Below, piece by piece: positions 44,542-51,563 of a DNA stretch of 64,000 nt. This stretch comes from Pseudoalteromonas phenolica (lineage in GTDB: Bacteria; Pseudomonadota; Gammaproteobacteria; Enterobacterales; Alteromonadaceae): assembly GCF_001444405.1 (NCBI RefSeq), contig NZ_CP013188.1, positions 868,001-932,000 of the forward strand, given 5' to 3'. The position numbers were made by a program, and so were the translations under genes. Under the pieces are notes generated by a model, which was given only the letters and a program-made list of their open reading frames with translations, did not search any database and was not told the DNA's origin. Positions within the stretch are counted from its first letter, which is position 1. Each line of letters begins with the position of its first letter.

Positions 44542-45483
44542 TTGAGTACACGTCATTTAGAAAAGCACATACCTGAGCTTAAGCTCACAGATTTATCCAT
44601 TTCACTCTGGAGTGGGTGTGGTCAAATTCAATCAGGTTTTTTTGATTCACAGCCAGTAATAGTTAAACTCAGTGAAATTCCGGAAAGCATAAATCACCAA
44701 GTCATTTCACAATCTGATTTTGCCAAACAGAGAAAAGATAAGTCTTATCTTAATGAACTTAATTTCTACAATAATCCAATATGCAAATTAGCTTACGAGA
44801 ATGTAAGACCACGATGCTACTTTGCAAAGCGCATAGATGTTTTAAATATTTTGATCTTAGAAGATTTTGAATCAAAGGGTTTTCAAAATATAGATGATTA
44901 TAAATTTGAACATGTCTATGCAGTCATTGATTGGCTAGCTCAATTTCATGCGAAAGGACTTAACCTCATCGGCTCAGAACGATTTCCAATAGGTGGATAT
45001 TGGCATCTTGAAACAAGGCCTGATGAATATAAGAGAATGGGGAGCGTTGAATTGAAACGTTGTGCAAGCTATCTTGCAGATTCACTTTATAAGGCTAAAT
45101 ATCAAACTTTAATACATGGTGATTCTAAGTTAGCAAACTACGCATTTGACAATAATTACAATGTACTTGGCTATGATTACCAATATGTCGGTTCTGGTAT
45201 TGGTTTACAAGATGTCATGTTGTTTATGACAAGTGTGTTTAATGGTGATACGTGTGCAAAATATGAATCATCTATACTTAATTTATATTTTGAAAGTTTA
45301 AGTAAGGCACTGAGTAATACCATGAGCATAAAAGAGTATGAACTTTTAGAGCGTGAATGGCGTACTCTATGGCCTATAGTGTGGGCTGATTTCTATCGTT
45401 TTTTAAATGGCTGGAAACCTGAACATAAAAAAATAACGCAATTCATGCAAAATAAGTTTTCAGAAGTTCTAAATAGGATATGA
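44542..45483 (+). CDS. Choline/aminoglycoside kinase-like phosphotransferase
   Basis: The frame is open from within the fadE terminator (a TTG at 44473), but no ATG occurs near the beginning. I chose the TTG at 44542 (313 residues), with low certainty. The kinase-like core is clear: ILILEDFESKGF, then DWLAQFHAKGL, catalytic loop LIHGDSKLANYAFD (HGDxxxxN) and the metal-binding Asp in VLGYDYQYVG. This is the APH/choline-kinase fold, closest in feel to the ecdysteroid-kinase-like group. The downstream DMT transporter overlaps its stop. Substrate unknown. Confidence 0.8.
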   Translation: MSTRHLEKHIPELKLTDLSISLWSGCGQIQSGFFDSQPVIVKLSEIPESINHQVISQSDFAKQRKDKSYLNELNFYNNPICKLAYENVRPRCYFAKRIDVLNILILEDFESKGFQNIDDYKFEHVYAVIDWLAQFHAKGLNLIGSERFPIGGYWHLETRPDEYKRMGSVELKRCASYLADSLYKAKYQTLIHGDSKLANYAFDNNYNVLGYDYQYVGSGIGLQDVMLFMTSVFNGDTCAKYESSILNLYFESLSKALSNTMSIKEYELLEREWRTLWPIVWADFYRFLNGWKPEHKKITQFMQNKFSEVLNRI

Positions 45484-46295
45484 TTTTTTCTTTACTAAGT
45501 TCGCTTTGCTGGTCTTTATTTGATATTGCAAGAAAAGAGCTAGCCCAGCAAGTCAGCCCAAAGTTTTTGTCGCTTGCGATGAGTATAAGTGTTTTACCAT
45601 TGTTTTTCTTCTTGTGGGGGATTCAAGGGTTTCATCTGCCAAGTACTTCTTATTATATTCCTGCAACAATAAGTGGTGTACTCGCAGCAATAGGCAGTGT
45701 TTGTTTTATGTTAGCTATCTCAAAAGGCAAACTTGCAATTGTGTTATCTATCACTGCCTGTACGCCATTTATTTCAGCAGTGTTCTCTTTACTTTTTTTA
45801 GATGAACTTCTTTCTAAATTTGAGTGGTTAGGCATTGTGTTAGTCGTATTTGCGACCATGCTCCTTGCAGGCACTTCAATTAACACGCGTGAAAAATCAA
45901 GCTCATATGCATTACTCACTGCGTTTGCATGGGGTATCTGTATTGTTTTCGATAAACAAGCATTAACCTATGGCTCAAGTTCGTTCCATGGCATGTTTCT
46001 GACATCAACCATAATTGCTGTTTTGTCTATTAGTTTGAGAGTTGACTCTCAATGGCGGGTTTTGCTTAAAAACTTTAAGTGGTGGCTTATTGCAGTAATG
46101 ATGTTTTTTGGTGCTGTATTTCTTCAATTTGCTGCACTTGAATATCTAAACCCCGGTGTTGTAGAGGCAATTAAACGCGGAATTGGCATTGTACTCGCTG
46201 TCATTATTGGTCGTGTATATTACCAAGAAACCCTGTCTAGCAAACAAGTAATGGGTGTGTGTTTAGTTTTAGTTGCAACTTATTTGTTCATGTAA
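45480..46295 (+). CDS. EamA/DMT superfamily transporter
   Basis: The product has 271 residues and about ten TM helices in two EamA halves: SLLSSLCWSLFDIARKELAQ in the first and YALLTAFAWGICIVFDKQAL in the second, each with the usual LAxxxWG-like opening, plus KLAIVLSITACTPFISAVFS and GVVEAIKRGIGIVLAVIIGR. The ATG overlaps the stop of the phosphotransferase (ATATGA), so they are coupled. It may export or import a metabolite related to the kinase substrate; this is an inference. Confidence 0.9.
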   Translation: MIFSLLSSLCWSLFDIARKELAQQVSPKFLSLAMSISVLPLFFFLWGIQGFHLPSTSYYIPATISGVLAAIGSVCFMLAISKGKLAIVLSITACTPFISAVFSLLFLDELLSKFEWLGIVLVVFATMLLAGTSINTREKSSSYALLTAFAWGICIVFDKQALTYGSSSFHGMFLTSTIIAVLSISLRVDSQWRVLLKNFKWWLIAVMMFFGAVFLQFAALEYLNPGVVEAIKRGIGIVLAVIIGRVYYQETLSSKQVMGVCLVLVATYLFM

Positions 46296-46366
46296 AGGGG
46301 CTTTACAAACCGCTTTTTTATTTTTTTAGAAAACTTATAATGTGTTTTCGATTACTCGGAGTTTAT

Positions 46367-46759
46367 ATGAAGTATTTAGTTTTATTGCTTTTCTCAGTCA
46401 ATATGTTCAGTTTTAGTTCTTCTGCACAGACAAGCGATTTATCTGTAACAATGAAAAACATAGGCCATGCTTACAAAAAGGCAGTTCGTTCAACTGACGG
46501 TAAAGAAATAATCATTCACATCGATGAAATGATTATTTTGATTCAAAAAAGTAAAAAGGCTAATTTCAAAGCTGATTTAAAAGAGCAATCAATCGAGGGA
46601 TTAGATAAGGTCATCACTGTATTACAAGAATCAAAGCGCTTTGTAGAGAGGGGTGAAATTACTAAAGCTAAGGCAAAATTAAAAAAAGTTGATGTACTTC
46701 GAGAGAAATATCATGAACTACACGAGCCACCTAGTGTTTGGGAGCTATTATTTGGATAG
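46367..46759 (+). CDS. Cytochrome b562-like exported four-helix protein
   Basis: The ATG at 46367 (preceded by CGGAG) gives 130 residues with a signal peptide (MKYLVLLLFSVNMFSFSSSA). The mature part follows cytochrome b562: DLSVTMKNIGHAYKK puts Met in the position of the N-terminal haem ligand, and VDVLREKYHELHE puts His in the position of the C-terminal ligand, with the Arg/Tyr pattern of RxxYH. Helices are Lys-rich. If both ligands hold, it binds haem b in the periplasm as an electron carrier; spectral proof would be required. It ends just before a bidirectional terminator. Confidence 0.7.
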   Translation: MKYLVLLLFSVNMFSFSSSAQTSDLSVTMKNIGHAYKKAVRSTDGKEIIIHIDEMIILIQKSKKANFKADLKEQSIEGLDKVITVLQESKRFVERGEITKAKAKLKKVDVLREKYHELHEPPSVWELLFG

Positions 46760-46762
46760 AAG

Positions 46763-46784
46763 AAAGCGGCATAAATGCCGCTTT
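46763..46784. terminator. Terminator shared by the b562-like gene and the L36 gene
   Basis: AAAGCGGCAT and ATGCCGCTTT pair perfectly around AA, followed by a T run that abuts the stop codon of the convergent L36 gene. Confidence 0.85.
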
Positions 46785-46785
46785 T

Positions 46786-46926
46786 TTATTTTTTCTTTTT
46801 CTTCATGCCTTGGACGGCTTTAAATCTAGGGTTAGATTTACAAATCACAAAAACTCGGCCGCGTCTTTTTACCACTTGGCAACCAGGGCGACTCTTGGCG
46901 CTTTTTAAAGAACTTAGTACTTTCAT
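46786..46926 (-). CDS. ykgO: Ribosomal protein L36, zinc-independent (C-minus, YkgO type)
   Basis: The product has 46 residues, MKVLSSLKSAKSRPGCQVVK followed by RRGRVFVICKSNPRFKAVQG. The zinc-binding L36 needs three Cys and one His; here only two Cys remain and the His is missing, which makes it the zinc-free paralogue type. It follows rpmE2 by 14 bases, as in E. coli ykgM-ykgO, and both probably answer to zinc shortage through the Zur-like site at 47210. Confidence 0.93.
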   Translation of the reverse strand: MKVLSSLKSAKSRPGCQVVKRRGRVFVICKSNPRFKAVQGMKKKKK

Positions 46927-46940
46927 AAATTTTCCTTTTA

Positions 46941-47192
46941 TTATTTGCTTGCAAGATTTTTGAAGCGGCGGTTGAATTGTGCAACACGGCCATCAGAAGC
47001 TGTAATCTTTTGTTTTCCAGTATAGAAAGGGTGAGATTCACTTGACACATCGATTGGTACATATGGGTATGTCACACCTTCAATCTCTACTGTTCTATCA
47101 GACTTGATTGTAGAACCAACGATAAAGTATTTATCGATTGAAGTATCGTGAAATGCCACTTGTTCGTAATCAGGGTGAATATTAGGTTTCAT
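46941..47192 (-). CDS. rpmE2: Ribosomal protein L31 type B, zinc-independent
   Basis: The product has 83 residues from the ATG at 47190-47192 (MKPNIHPDYEQVAFHDTSID). It contains no Cys at all, whereas the zinc form carries a Cys cluster. Typical type B text: YFIVGSTIKSDRTVEIEGVT and SSESHPFYTGKQK. It replaces zinc-loaded L31 when zinc is short, releasing zinc. It is the first gene of the rpmE2-ykgO pair, and a Zur-like palindrome lies 18-32 bases upstream of its start. Confidence 0.96.
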   Translation of the reverse strand: MKPNIHPDYEQVAFHDTSIDKYFIVGSTIKSDRTVEIEGVTYPYVPIDVSSESHPFYTGKQKITASDGRVAQFNRRFKNLASK

Positions 47193-47209
47193 AAAATGCT
47201 CTTGTGTTT

Positions 47210-47224
47210 TGTTATAATGTAGCA
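47210..47224. promoter_or_regulatory. Candidate Zur operator of the L31/L36 operon
   Basis: TGTTATAATGTAGCA differs from the perfect Zur palindrome TGTTATANTATAACA at two positions. It lies 18-32 bases before the rpmE2 start, and alternative L31/L36 genes are classical Zur targets. Confidence 0.75.
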
Positions 47225-47371
47225 ATCCTATTCTAAATGAAAACCATTTGCAAATAGGTTTTCTAAAAATTTATCGTATTTGCTGCTTTGTTGTTCAATC
47301 AAACCATTTGTGTCTAGCTATTCGTTGCAGGCCTGATATAAATAGAATGTAAGTTTCTAAAGGTAGCAACA

Positions 47372-47623
47372 ATGGAAGAGCAAAATAACCATTTGGACAA
47401 TACAGTGATTGATTCATTAAAAAACAAAGATCACAGTGGTATTAACAAACAGCTTGATCAATTAAGCTGCTCGCATAGTGACATCATAGAGTTATTAGCT
47501 GAATATGTAGTACTTGCTGAGCAAGACGATGAGAGCTTTGATGCTTGGTATGACGGTCTTTGCGAAGACAAATTAAGAGTATTAAAGGCATTTGAAATTA
47601 TGAGAGCTCACTTAGAGTCGTGA
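47372..47623 (+). CDS. Small acidic protein of unknown function
   Basis: The product has 83 residues, strongly acidic and Leu-rich, with no signal peptide or TM. The text includes SCSHSDIIELLAEYVVLAEQ and FDAWYDGLCEDKLRVLKAF. AAGGTAG lies 8 bases before the ATG. I do not recognise a family. It converges on the gene at 47626 with only two bases between them. Confidence 0.6.
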   Translation: MEEQNNHLDNTVIDSLKNKDHSGINKQLDQLSCSHSDIIELLAEYVVLAEQDDESFDAWYDGLCEDKLRVLKAFEIMRAHLES

Positions 47624-47627
47624 GCTC
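47604..47627. terminator. Hairpin overlapping the stop codons of two convergent genes
   Basis: GAGCTCAC (47604-47611) and GTGAGCTC (47620-47627) pair perfectly around an 8-base loop. No T run, so termination strength is uncertain. Confidence 0.4.
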
Positions 47628-48279
47628 ACTTTACAGATAAATCATATTGCTTAATTAAACGTTCTATAAAACGCTGTCGAATAAGCTGTTTTGGTAGTAG
47701 CGGATGCTCTAGTGCAACTGAGTTATTAAGTTGCCTAAGTGCAATATGAAGTATTTTTCGTGTCTCTTTGTCGAGAATATCTAAGCTAAAATCCTCAGTT
47801 AAAAAAGAAATTACATACTTAAATAAATCTATAGCAACAATTTCATCTATCTTTCCTGTTAAACAGATAGCGCCATATTTACCTACTAAAAAATATTGCC
47901 AACTCGTTTGAATAGATTCTTCAAGATCTTCCGTGAATGACGTGATTATAGTTTCAGGTAAGCCATGAACTAACTGAGTTAGGGACTGCTGATACATATT
48001 CCCAAAATACATGAATGCCTGTGTTGAAGACTCTATTTTATGTTTAATAAGTGTTTGAGCCCAAGTTAGATATCCCCTAGGGTAATACTCAATCTGCTCT
48101 TTATGCTCTGTGATCCCTAAGTAAGAATTTATTTGAAGTTTATTTTCAATAACAAAACTACTTGCAGGGAACAAACCTGACTCTTGCCACGCAAATAAAA
48201 TGTCTTCATTGACTCTTGCAGACTGACATAATTCAATAGTTTGATAGAAACTTTCATTAAAGTGATTAAGTAAACTCAT
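47626..48279 (-). CDS. Conserved-looking cytoplasmic protein of unknown function
   Basis: The product has 217 residues, mostly helical by composition, with no signal or TM (MSLLNHFNESFYQTIELCQS). It includes EYYPRGYLTWAQTLIKHKIE, LTQLVHGLPETIITSFTEDL and LLPKQLIRQRFIERLIKQYD. I do not recognise a domain. It is divergent from dapA and shares a 140-base gap with it that holds a near-perfect inverted repeat. Confidence 0.6.
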   Translation of the reverse strand: MSLLNHFNESFYQTIELCQSARVNEDILFAWQESGLFPASSFVIENKLQINSYLGITEHKEQIEYYPRGYLTWAQTLIKHKIESSTQAFMYFGNMYQQSLTQLVHGLPETIITSFTEDLEESIQTSWQYFLVGKYGAICLTGKIDEIVAIDLFKYVISFLTEDFSLDILDKETRKILHIALRQLNNSVALEHPLLPKQLIRQRFIERLIKQYDLSVK

Positions 48280-48286
48280 ATTTATA

Positions 48287-48319
48287 CTGGTTAAATATAC
48301 AGTGTTTGTATTTAATCAG
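48287..48319. repeat. Inverted repeat between unknown gene and dapA
   Basis: CTGGTTAAATA (48287-48297) and TATTTAATCAG (48309-48319) are inverted copies matching at 10 of 11 positions with 11 bases between. They lie in the divergent promoter region. Confidence 0.45.
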
Positions 48320-48419
48320 TAATACAACCAATTTACAAGTCATTCAGTCTAAAGAAAGCTCGGAACTGCTATTGTTTTATGTAAGAATATTGGCACTTGG
48401 AATAAGAATACTTGTAAAG

Positions 48420-49334
48420 ATGCAGATTAACGAAAAATTACAACAAGCAAGCTTGATCACCGCGATAAAAACTCCTTATCTAGAAACTGGAGAGATTGAT
48501 TTAGCTACTTATGACACATTAGTTGAGCTACAAATTGATGCGGGTGTTGATGGTATTATCGTTGGTGGTACGACCGGTGAAGGGCAATTAATGAATTGGG
48601 AAGAGCACCTAATGTTAATTGCGCACACCGTAAGTAAGTACAAGCAACAAATTTTAGTTATCGGTAATACGGGAAGTAATAATACCCGTGAAGCTGTTAA
48701 AGCAACAGAGTATGGTTTTGCGACGGGAATGGATGCCGCATTACAGATAAACCCTTACTATGGTCGCACATCAATTGAAGGTGTTGTTAAACACTTCGAA
48801 AAAGTCCTCGAGATTGGCCCTGCATTTATTTACAACGTGCCTGGAAGAACGGGGCAGGACTTAACGCCAGATATCATTGAGCCTCTTTCGAAGCATAAAA
48901 ATTTTATTGGTGTTAAAGAGTGCGCGGGCAATGAGCGTATTGCTCATTATGAAAAACAAGGTATCGCATGCTGGTCAGGTAATGATGATGAAGCACACGA
49001 TGCAAGACATTTACATGGTGCGCACGGTGTCATTTCAGTCACCTCTAATATTGTGCCAAAGCTGTTTAAAAGTTTGATGAACGAACGTAATGACGACCTG
49101 AACCAGTCACTACAGCCGCTGATATCTTGGTTATTCTGCGAACCTAACCCGATTGCAATAAACACTGCGCTTATGATGACTGGTGCTGTAAAACCAGTTT
49201 TCAGATTGCCTTATGTACCATTAAGTACACCCCAACAACAGCAAGGCTTGCAATTAATTTCTGAACTAGCAACTGGTAGTTACGTTGGAAACGTACCAAG
49301 TTTACTAGACTCTGAGTCAATTATTCTTTGTTAG
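48420..49334 (+). CDS. dapA: 4-hydroxy-tetrahydrodipicolinate synthase, plant-type
   Basis: Condenses pyruvate with aspartate semialdehyde, the entry to lysine and cell-wall diaminopimelate. The ATG at 48420 gives 304 residues (MQINEKLQQASLITAIKTPY). Active-site pieces: GGTTGEGQLMNWEEH, the Tyr/Arg in FIYNVPGRTGQ and the Schiff-base Lys in FIGVKECAGN. The wording (LITAIKTPYL, VIGNTGSNNTREA, INPYYGRTSIEGV, WSGNDDEAHDARH) is much closer to chloroplast DHDPS than to E. coli DapA. Lysine feedback may therefore follow the plant style; this is an inference. Confidence 0.9.
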   Translation: MQINEKLQQASLITAIKTPYLETGEIDLATYDTLVELQIDAGVDGIIVGGTTGEGQLMNWEEHLMLIAHTVSKYKQQILVIGNTGSNNTREAVKATEYGFATGMDAALQINPYYGRTSIEGVVKHFEKVLEIGPAFIYNVPGRTGQDLTPDIIEPLSKHKNFIGVKECAGNERIAHYEKQGIACWSGNDDEAHDARHLHGAHGVISVTSNIVPKLFKSLMNERNDDLNQSLQPLISWLFCEPNPIAINTALMMTGAVKPVFRLPYVPLSTPQQQQGLQLISELATGSYVGNVPSLLDSESIILC

Positions 49335-49392
49335 AACTCATTAATTGACGTATAATCTGCGGCCTTTTAATGATTGGCCGCAGGTTTATGTT

Positions 49393-50688
49393 ATGAATTT
49401 CAAATCTTTTAGTTTTTCTCCGCTTATTCTGCAAGCACTAGACGAATTAGAATTTCACACCCTTACACCAATTCAGCAAGCAGCTATCCCTGTTGTAAGA
49501 AAAGGGCATGATGTACTGGCTACTGCTCAAACTGGTACAGGTAAAACAGCCGCTTTTAGTTTGCCAATCATACAGAACATTTTTGAATATGCTGAGCAAC
49601 ATCCTAGAGCTTTGATCATAGCGCCAACCCGTGAGTTAGCAGAACAAATTGCAAATAACTGCAAACAATTTGCTAAGTATACTGACCTTAATGTGGTTGC
49701 TTTATTTGGTGGTGTGAATACTGCTGGTCAAGAAGAACAATTGAACGCTGGCTGCGATATATTGGTTGCAACACCAGGTAGGCTTCTTGATCACTTACGT
49801 TTGGGCAGTGTAAACCTGTCTCAGGTAAAGCATTTAGTGTTAGATGAAGCAGACAGATTACTCGATATGGGCTTTATTACAGACATCCAAAAAGTAATAG
49901 AGCTATGTCATGAAGAAAAACAACAACTGTTCTTCTCAGCAACCTTCCCGACGGCAATGAAACAGTTTGCCCGTCAAGTTTTAAAACACCCTAAATTTGT
50001 TCAAGTTACACCTGAAAACACGACAGCAGAAACGGTAAGGCATATTGTTTATCCCGTTGAGCAAGGTAGAAAACAAGAGCTGCTTTCTGAGTTGATTGGT
50101 AAGAAGAATTGGCAACAAGTTCTTGTGTTTGTGAACATGAAAGATGTTGCTGACGATATTGTTAAAGAGCTAAACCTTGATGGTATTCCTGCCACTGTGT
50201 GTCATGGCGATAAAAAGCAAGGTGCTAGACGTCGGGCTTTACGTGAGTTCAAAGAAGGCAAGGTTCGCGTATTAGTTGCCACTGAAGTTGCGGCGCGCGG
50301 AATTGATATCGAAGGTTTGCCTCGCGTTGTTAACTATGATCTACCTTATCTTGCAGAAGATTACGTTCACCGTATTGGAAGAACAGGTCGTGCTGGTCAG
50401 CAGGGTCAAGCAATTTCATTCGTTGCACGTGAAGAAGAGCAAGTATTACTGCATATTGAAGAATTAATTGGGCAGCAAATTAAGCGCTATTATTTACCTG
50501 GCTATGAAGTAAGTAGCCGTGAAAGTCTGATTAAAAACTTAACTAAAAAACCTTCACATCAACGTAGAAAGCCAAAAACTAACCGCCCTAGTAATCAGGC
50601 AAGTGGTGAAGCGAGAGCGAAAAACAGAGCACGTATCGCGAATGTAAGAAAGCAGATTAAAGGTAAGTCTTTAAAGTTGAGTAAATAA
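49393..50688 (+). CDS. rhlE: DEAD-box RNA helicase, RhlE type
   Basis: The product has 431 residues from the ATG at 49393 (MNFKSFSFSPLILQAL), the first 16 upstream codons being rejected. Helicase motifs: Q motif HTLTPIQQAAIP, Walker A AQTGTGKTAAF, PTRELAEQ, VLDEADRLLDMGF, FSATFP, ATEVAARGIDIEGL and HRIGRTGRAG. The C-terminal tail from about residue 375 is very basic (RRKPKTNRPSNQASGEARAK) and should help RNA binding. RhlE helps rRNA processing and ribosome assembly. A terminator follows. Confidence 0.93.
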   Translation: MNFKSFSFSPLILQALDELEFHTLTPIQQAAIPVVRKGHDVLATAQTGTGKTAAFSLPIIQNIFEYAEQHPRALIIAPTRELAEQIANNCKQFAKYTDLNVVALFGGVNTAGQEEQLNAGCDILVATPGRLLDHLRLGSVNLSQVKHLVLDEADRLLDMGFITDIQKVIELCHEEKQQLFFSATFPTAMKQFARQVLKHPKFVQVTPENTTAETVRHIVYPVEQGRKQELLSELIGKKNWQQVLVFVNMKDVADDIVKELNLDGIPATVCHGDKKQGARRRALREFKEGKVRVLVATEVAARGIDIEGLPRVVNYDLPYLAEDYVHRIGRTGRAGQQGQAISFVAREEEQVLLHIEELIGQQIKRYYLPGYEVSSRESLIKNLTKKPSHQRRKPKTNRPSNQASGEARAKNRARIANVRKQIKGKSLKLSK

Positions 50689-50710
50689 ATTCTTTTTAAG
50701 TAAAATATTC

Positions 50711-50737
50711 AAAAGGTTGCCAAGTGCAACCTTTTTT
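50711..50737 (+). terminator. rhlE terminator
   Basis: AAAAGGTTGC and GCAACCTTTT pair perfectly around CAAGT, followed by further Ts. Confidence 0.85.
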
Positions 50738-50754
50738 AGTTTTCTCTTCAATGA

Positions 50755-51393
50755 TTAAATAGCATATGCAGCGAGGCTTATCTCTTCAATTTTGCAGGCT
50801 TGTTGTATTGCATCATCTCTTGCCATGGTTTTTAAATATCTATTTAGATTATTAAAGCTTAATGGAGGATGTTGAATTTCGTCGGCCCAAATGCATAGCA
50901 TAAATAAAATGTAATCACAGACAGTAATTGATTCACCAACTAAATAGGTATTGTCGTTGAGTTGTTTATCAATGATCTGTAATACATCTTTTAATCTTGT
51001 TTGCTGTGTTCTAACAATGTCATCGTAAATTAATGCGTTTTGTGTGTGCCTTTCTGGATAAAAGTAAGTCATCAGTTCAGTCTGCAGTGTACTAGTTAAA
51101 TACATCAACCACTGATTGAAAATAGCCTTCTGTTTTATATCTGCAGGAATAAGTGCGGCTTCAGGATGTTTTTCTGCAAGGTATAAGCAAATTGCTGCGC
51201 TTTCAAATAGAATAAATTCATCATCAACCAAAGTTGGGATCCGTCCTGTTGGGTTAATTGATAAATATTGGGCAGACTTTTGGGCAAGCTTTTTTCTATC
51301 CACAAGCTCGAGTTGATAGGGGGCATTAATTGCTTTTAAAACAAAATGAGGGGCAAGACTGGCATTACAAGGGTAGTAAAACAGAGTATACAT
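50755..51393 (-). CDS. Glutathione S-transferase family protein
   Basis: The product has 212 residues. Thioredoxin-like N domain MYTLFYYPCNASLAPHFVLK, with INPTGRIPTLVDDEFILFES (cis-Pro and glutathione-binding Glu-Ser) and AAICLYLAEKHPEAALIP. The C-terminal helical domain has NTYLVGESITVCDYILFMLC, the usual N-capping box with Asp. A substrate cannot be told from the sequence. It stands alone. Confidence 0.88.
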   Translation of the reverse strand: MYTLFYYPCNASLAPHFVLKAINAPYQLELVDRKKLAQKSAQYLSINPTGRIPTLVDDEFILFESAAICLYLAEKHPEAALIPADIKQKAIFNQWLMYLTSTLQTELMTYFYPERHTQNALIYDDIVRTQQTRLKDVLQIIDKQLNDNTYLVGESITVCDYILFMLCIWADEIQHPPLSFNNLNRYLKTMARDDAIQQACKIEEISLAAYAI

Positions 51394-51509
51394 ACTTCAC
51401 CTAGATAGTTAGAGTTTTTCGATAGCAGTGTCCTTTCAGTTAAATGATACTTGAAAAACTTAGGTGAGATAATCTGTTTAATCAAGAAATTACTTCACTT
51501 TACAAACTA

Positions 51510-51533
51510 AAACGGCAACCTCAGTTGCCGTTT
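51510..51533 (-). terminator. Terminator of the AbgT gene
   Basis: AAACGGCAAC and GTTGCCGTTT pair perfectly around CTCA; on the minus strand it is followed by TTAGTTTG. Confidence 0.65.
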
Positions 51534-51563
51534 AGTAATATAAACTTGTGATTTAGTTATCGA

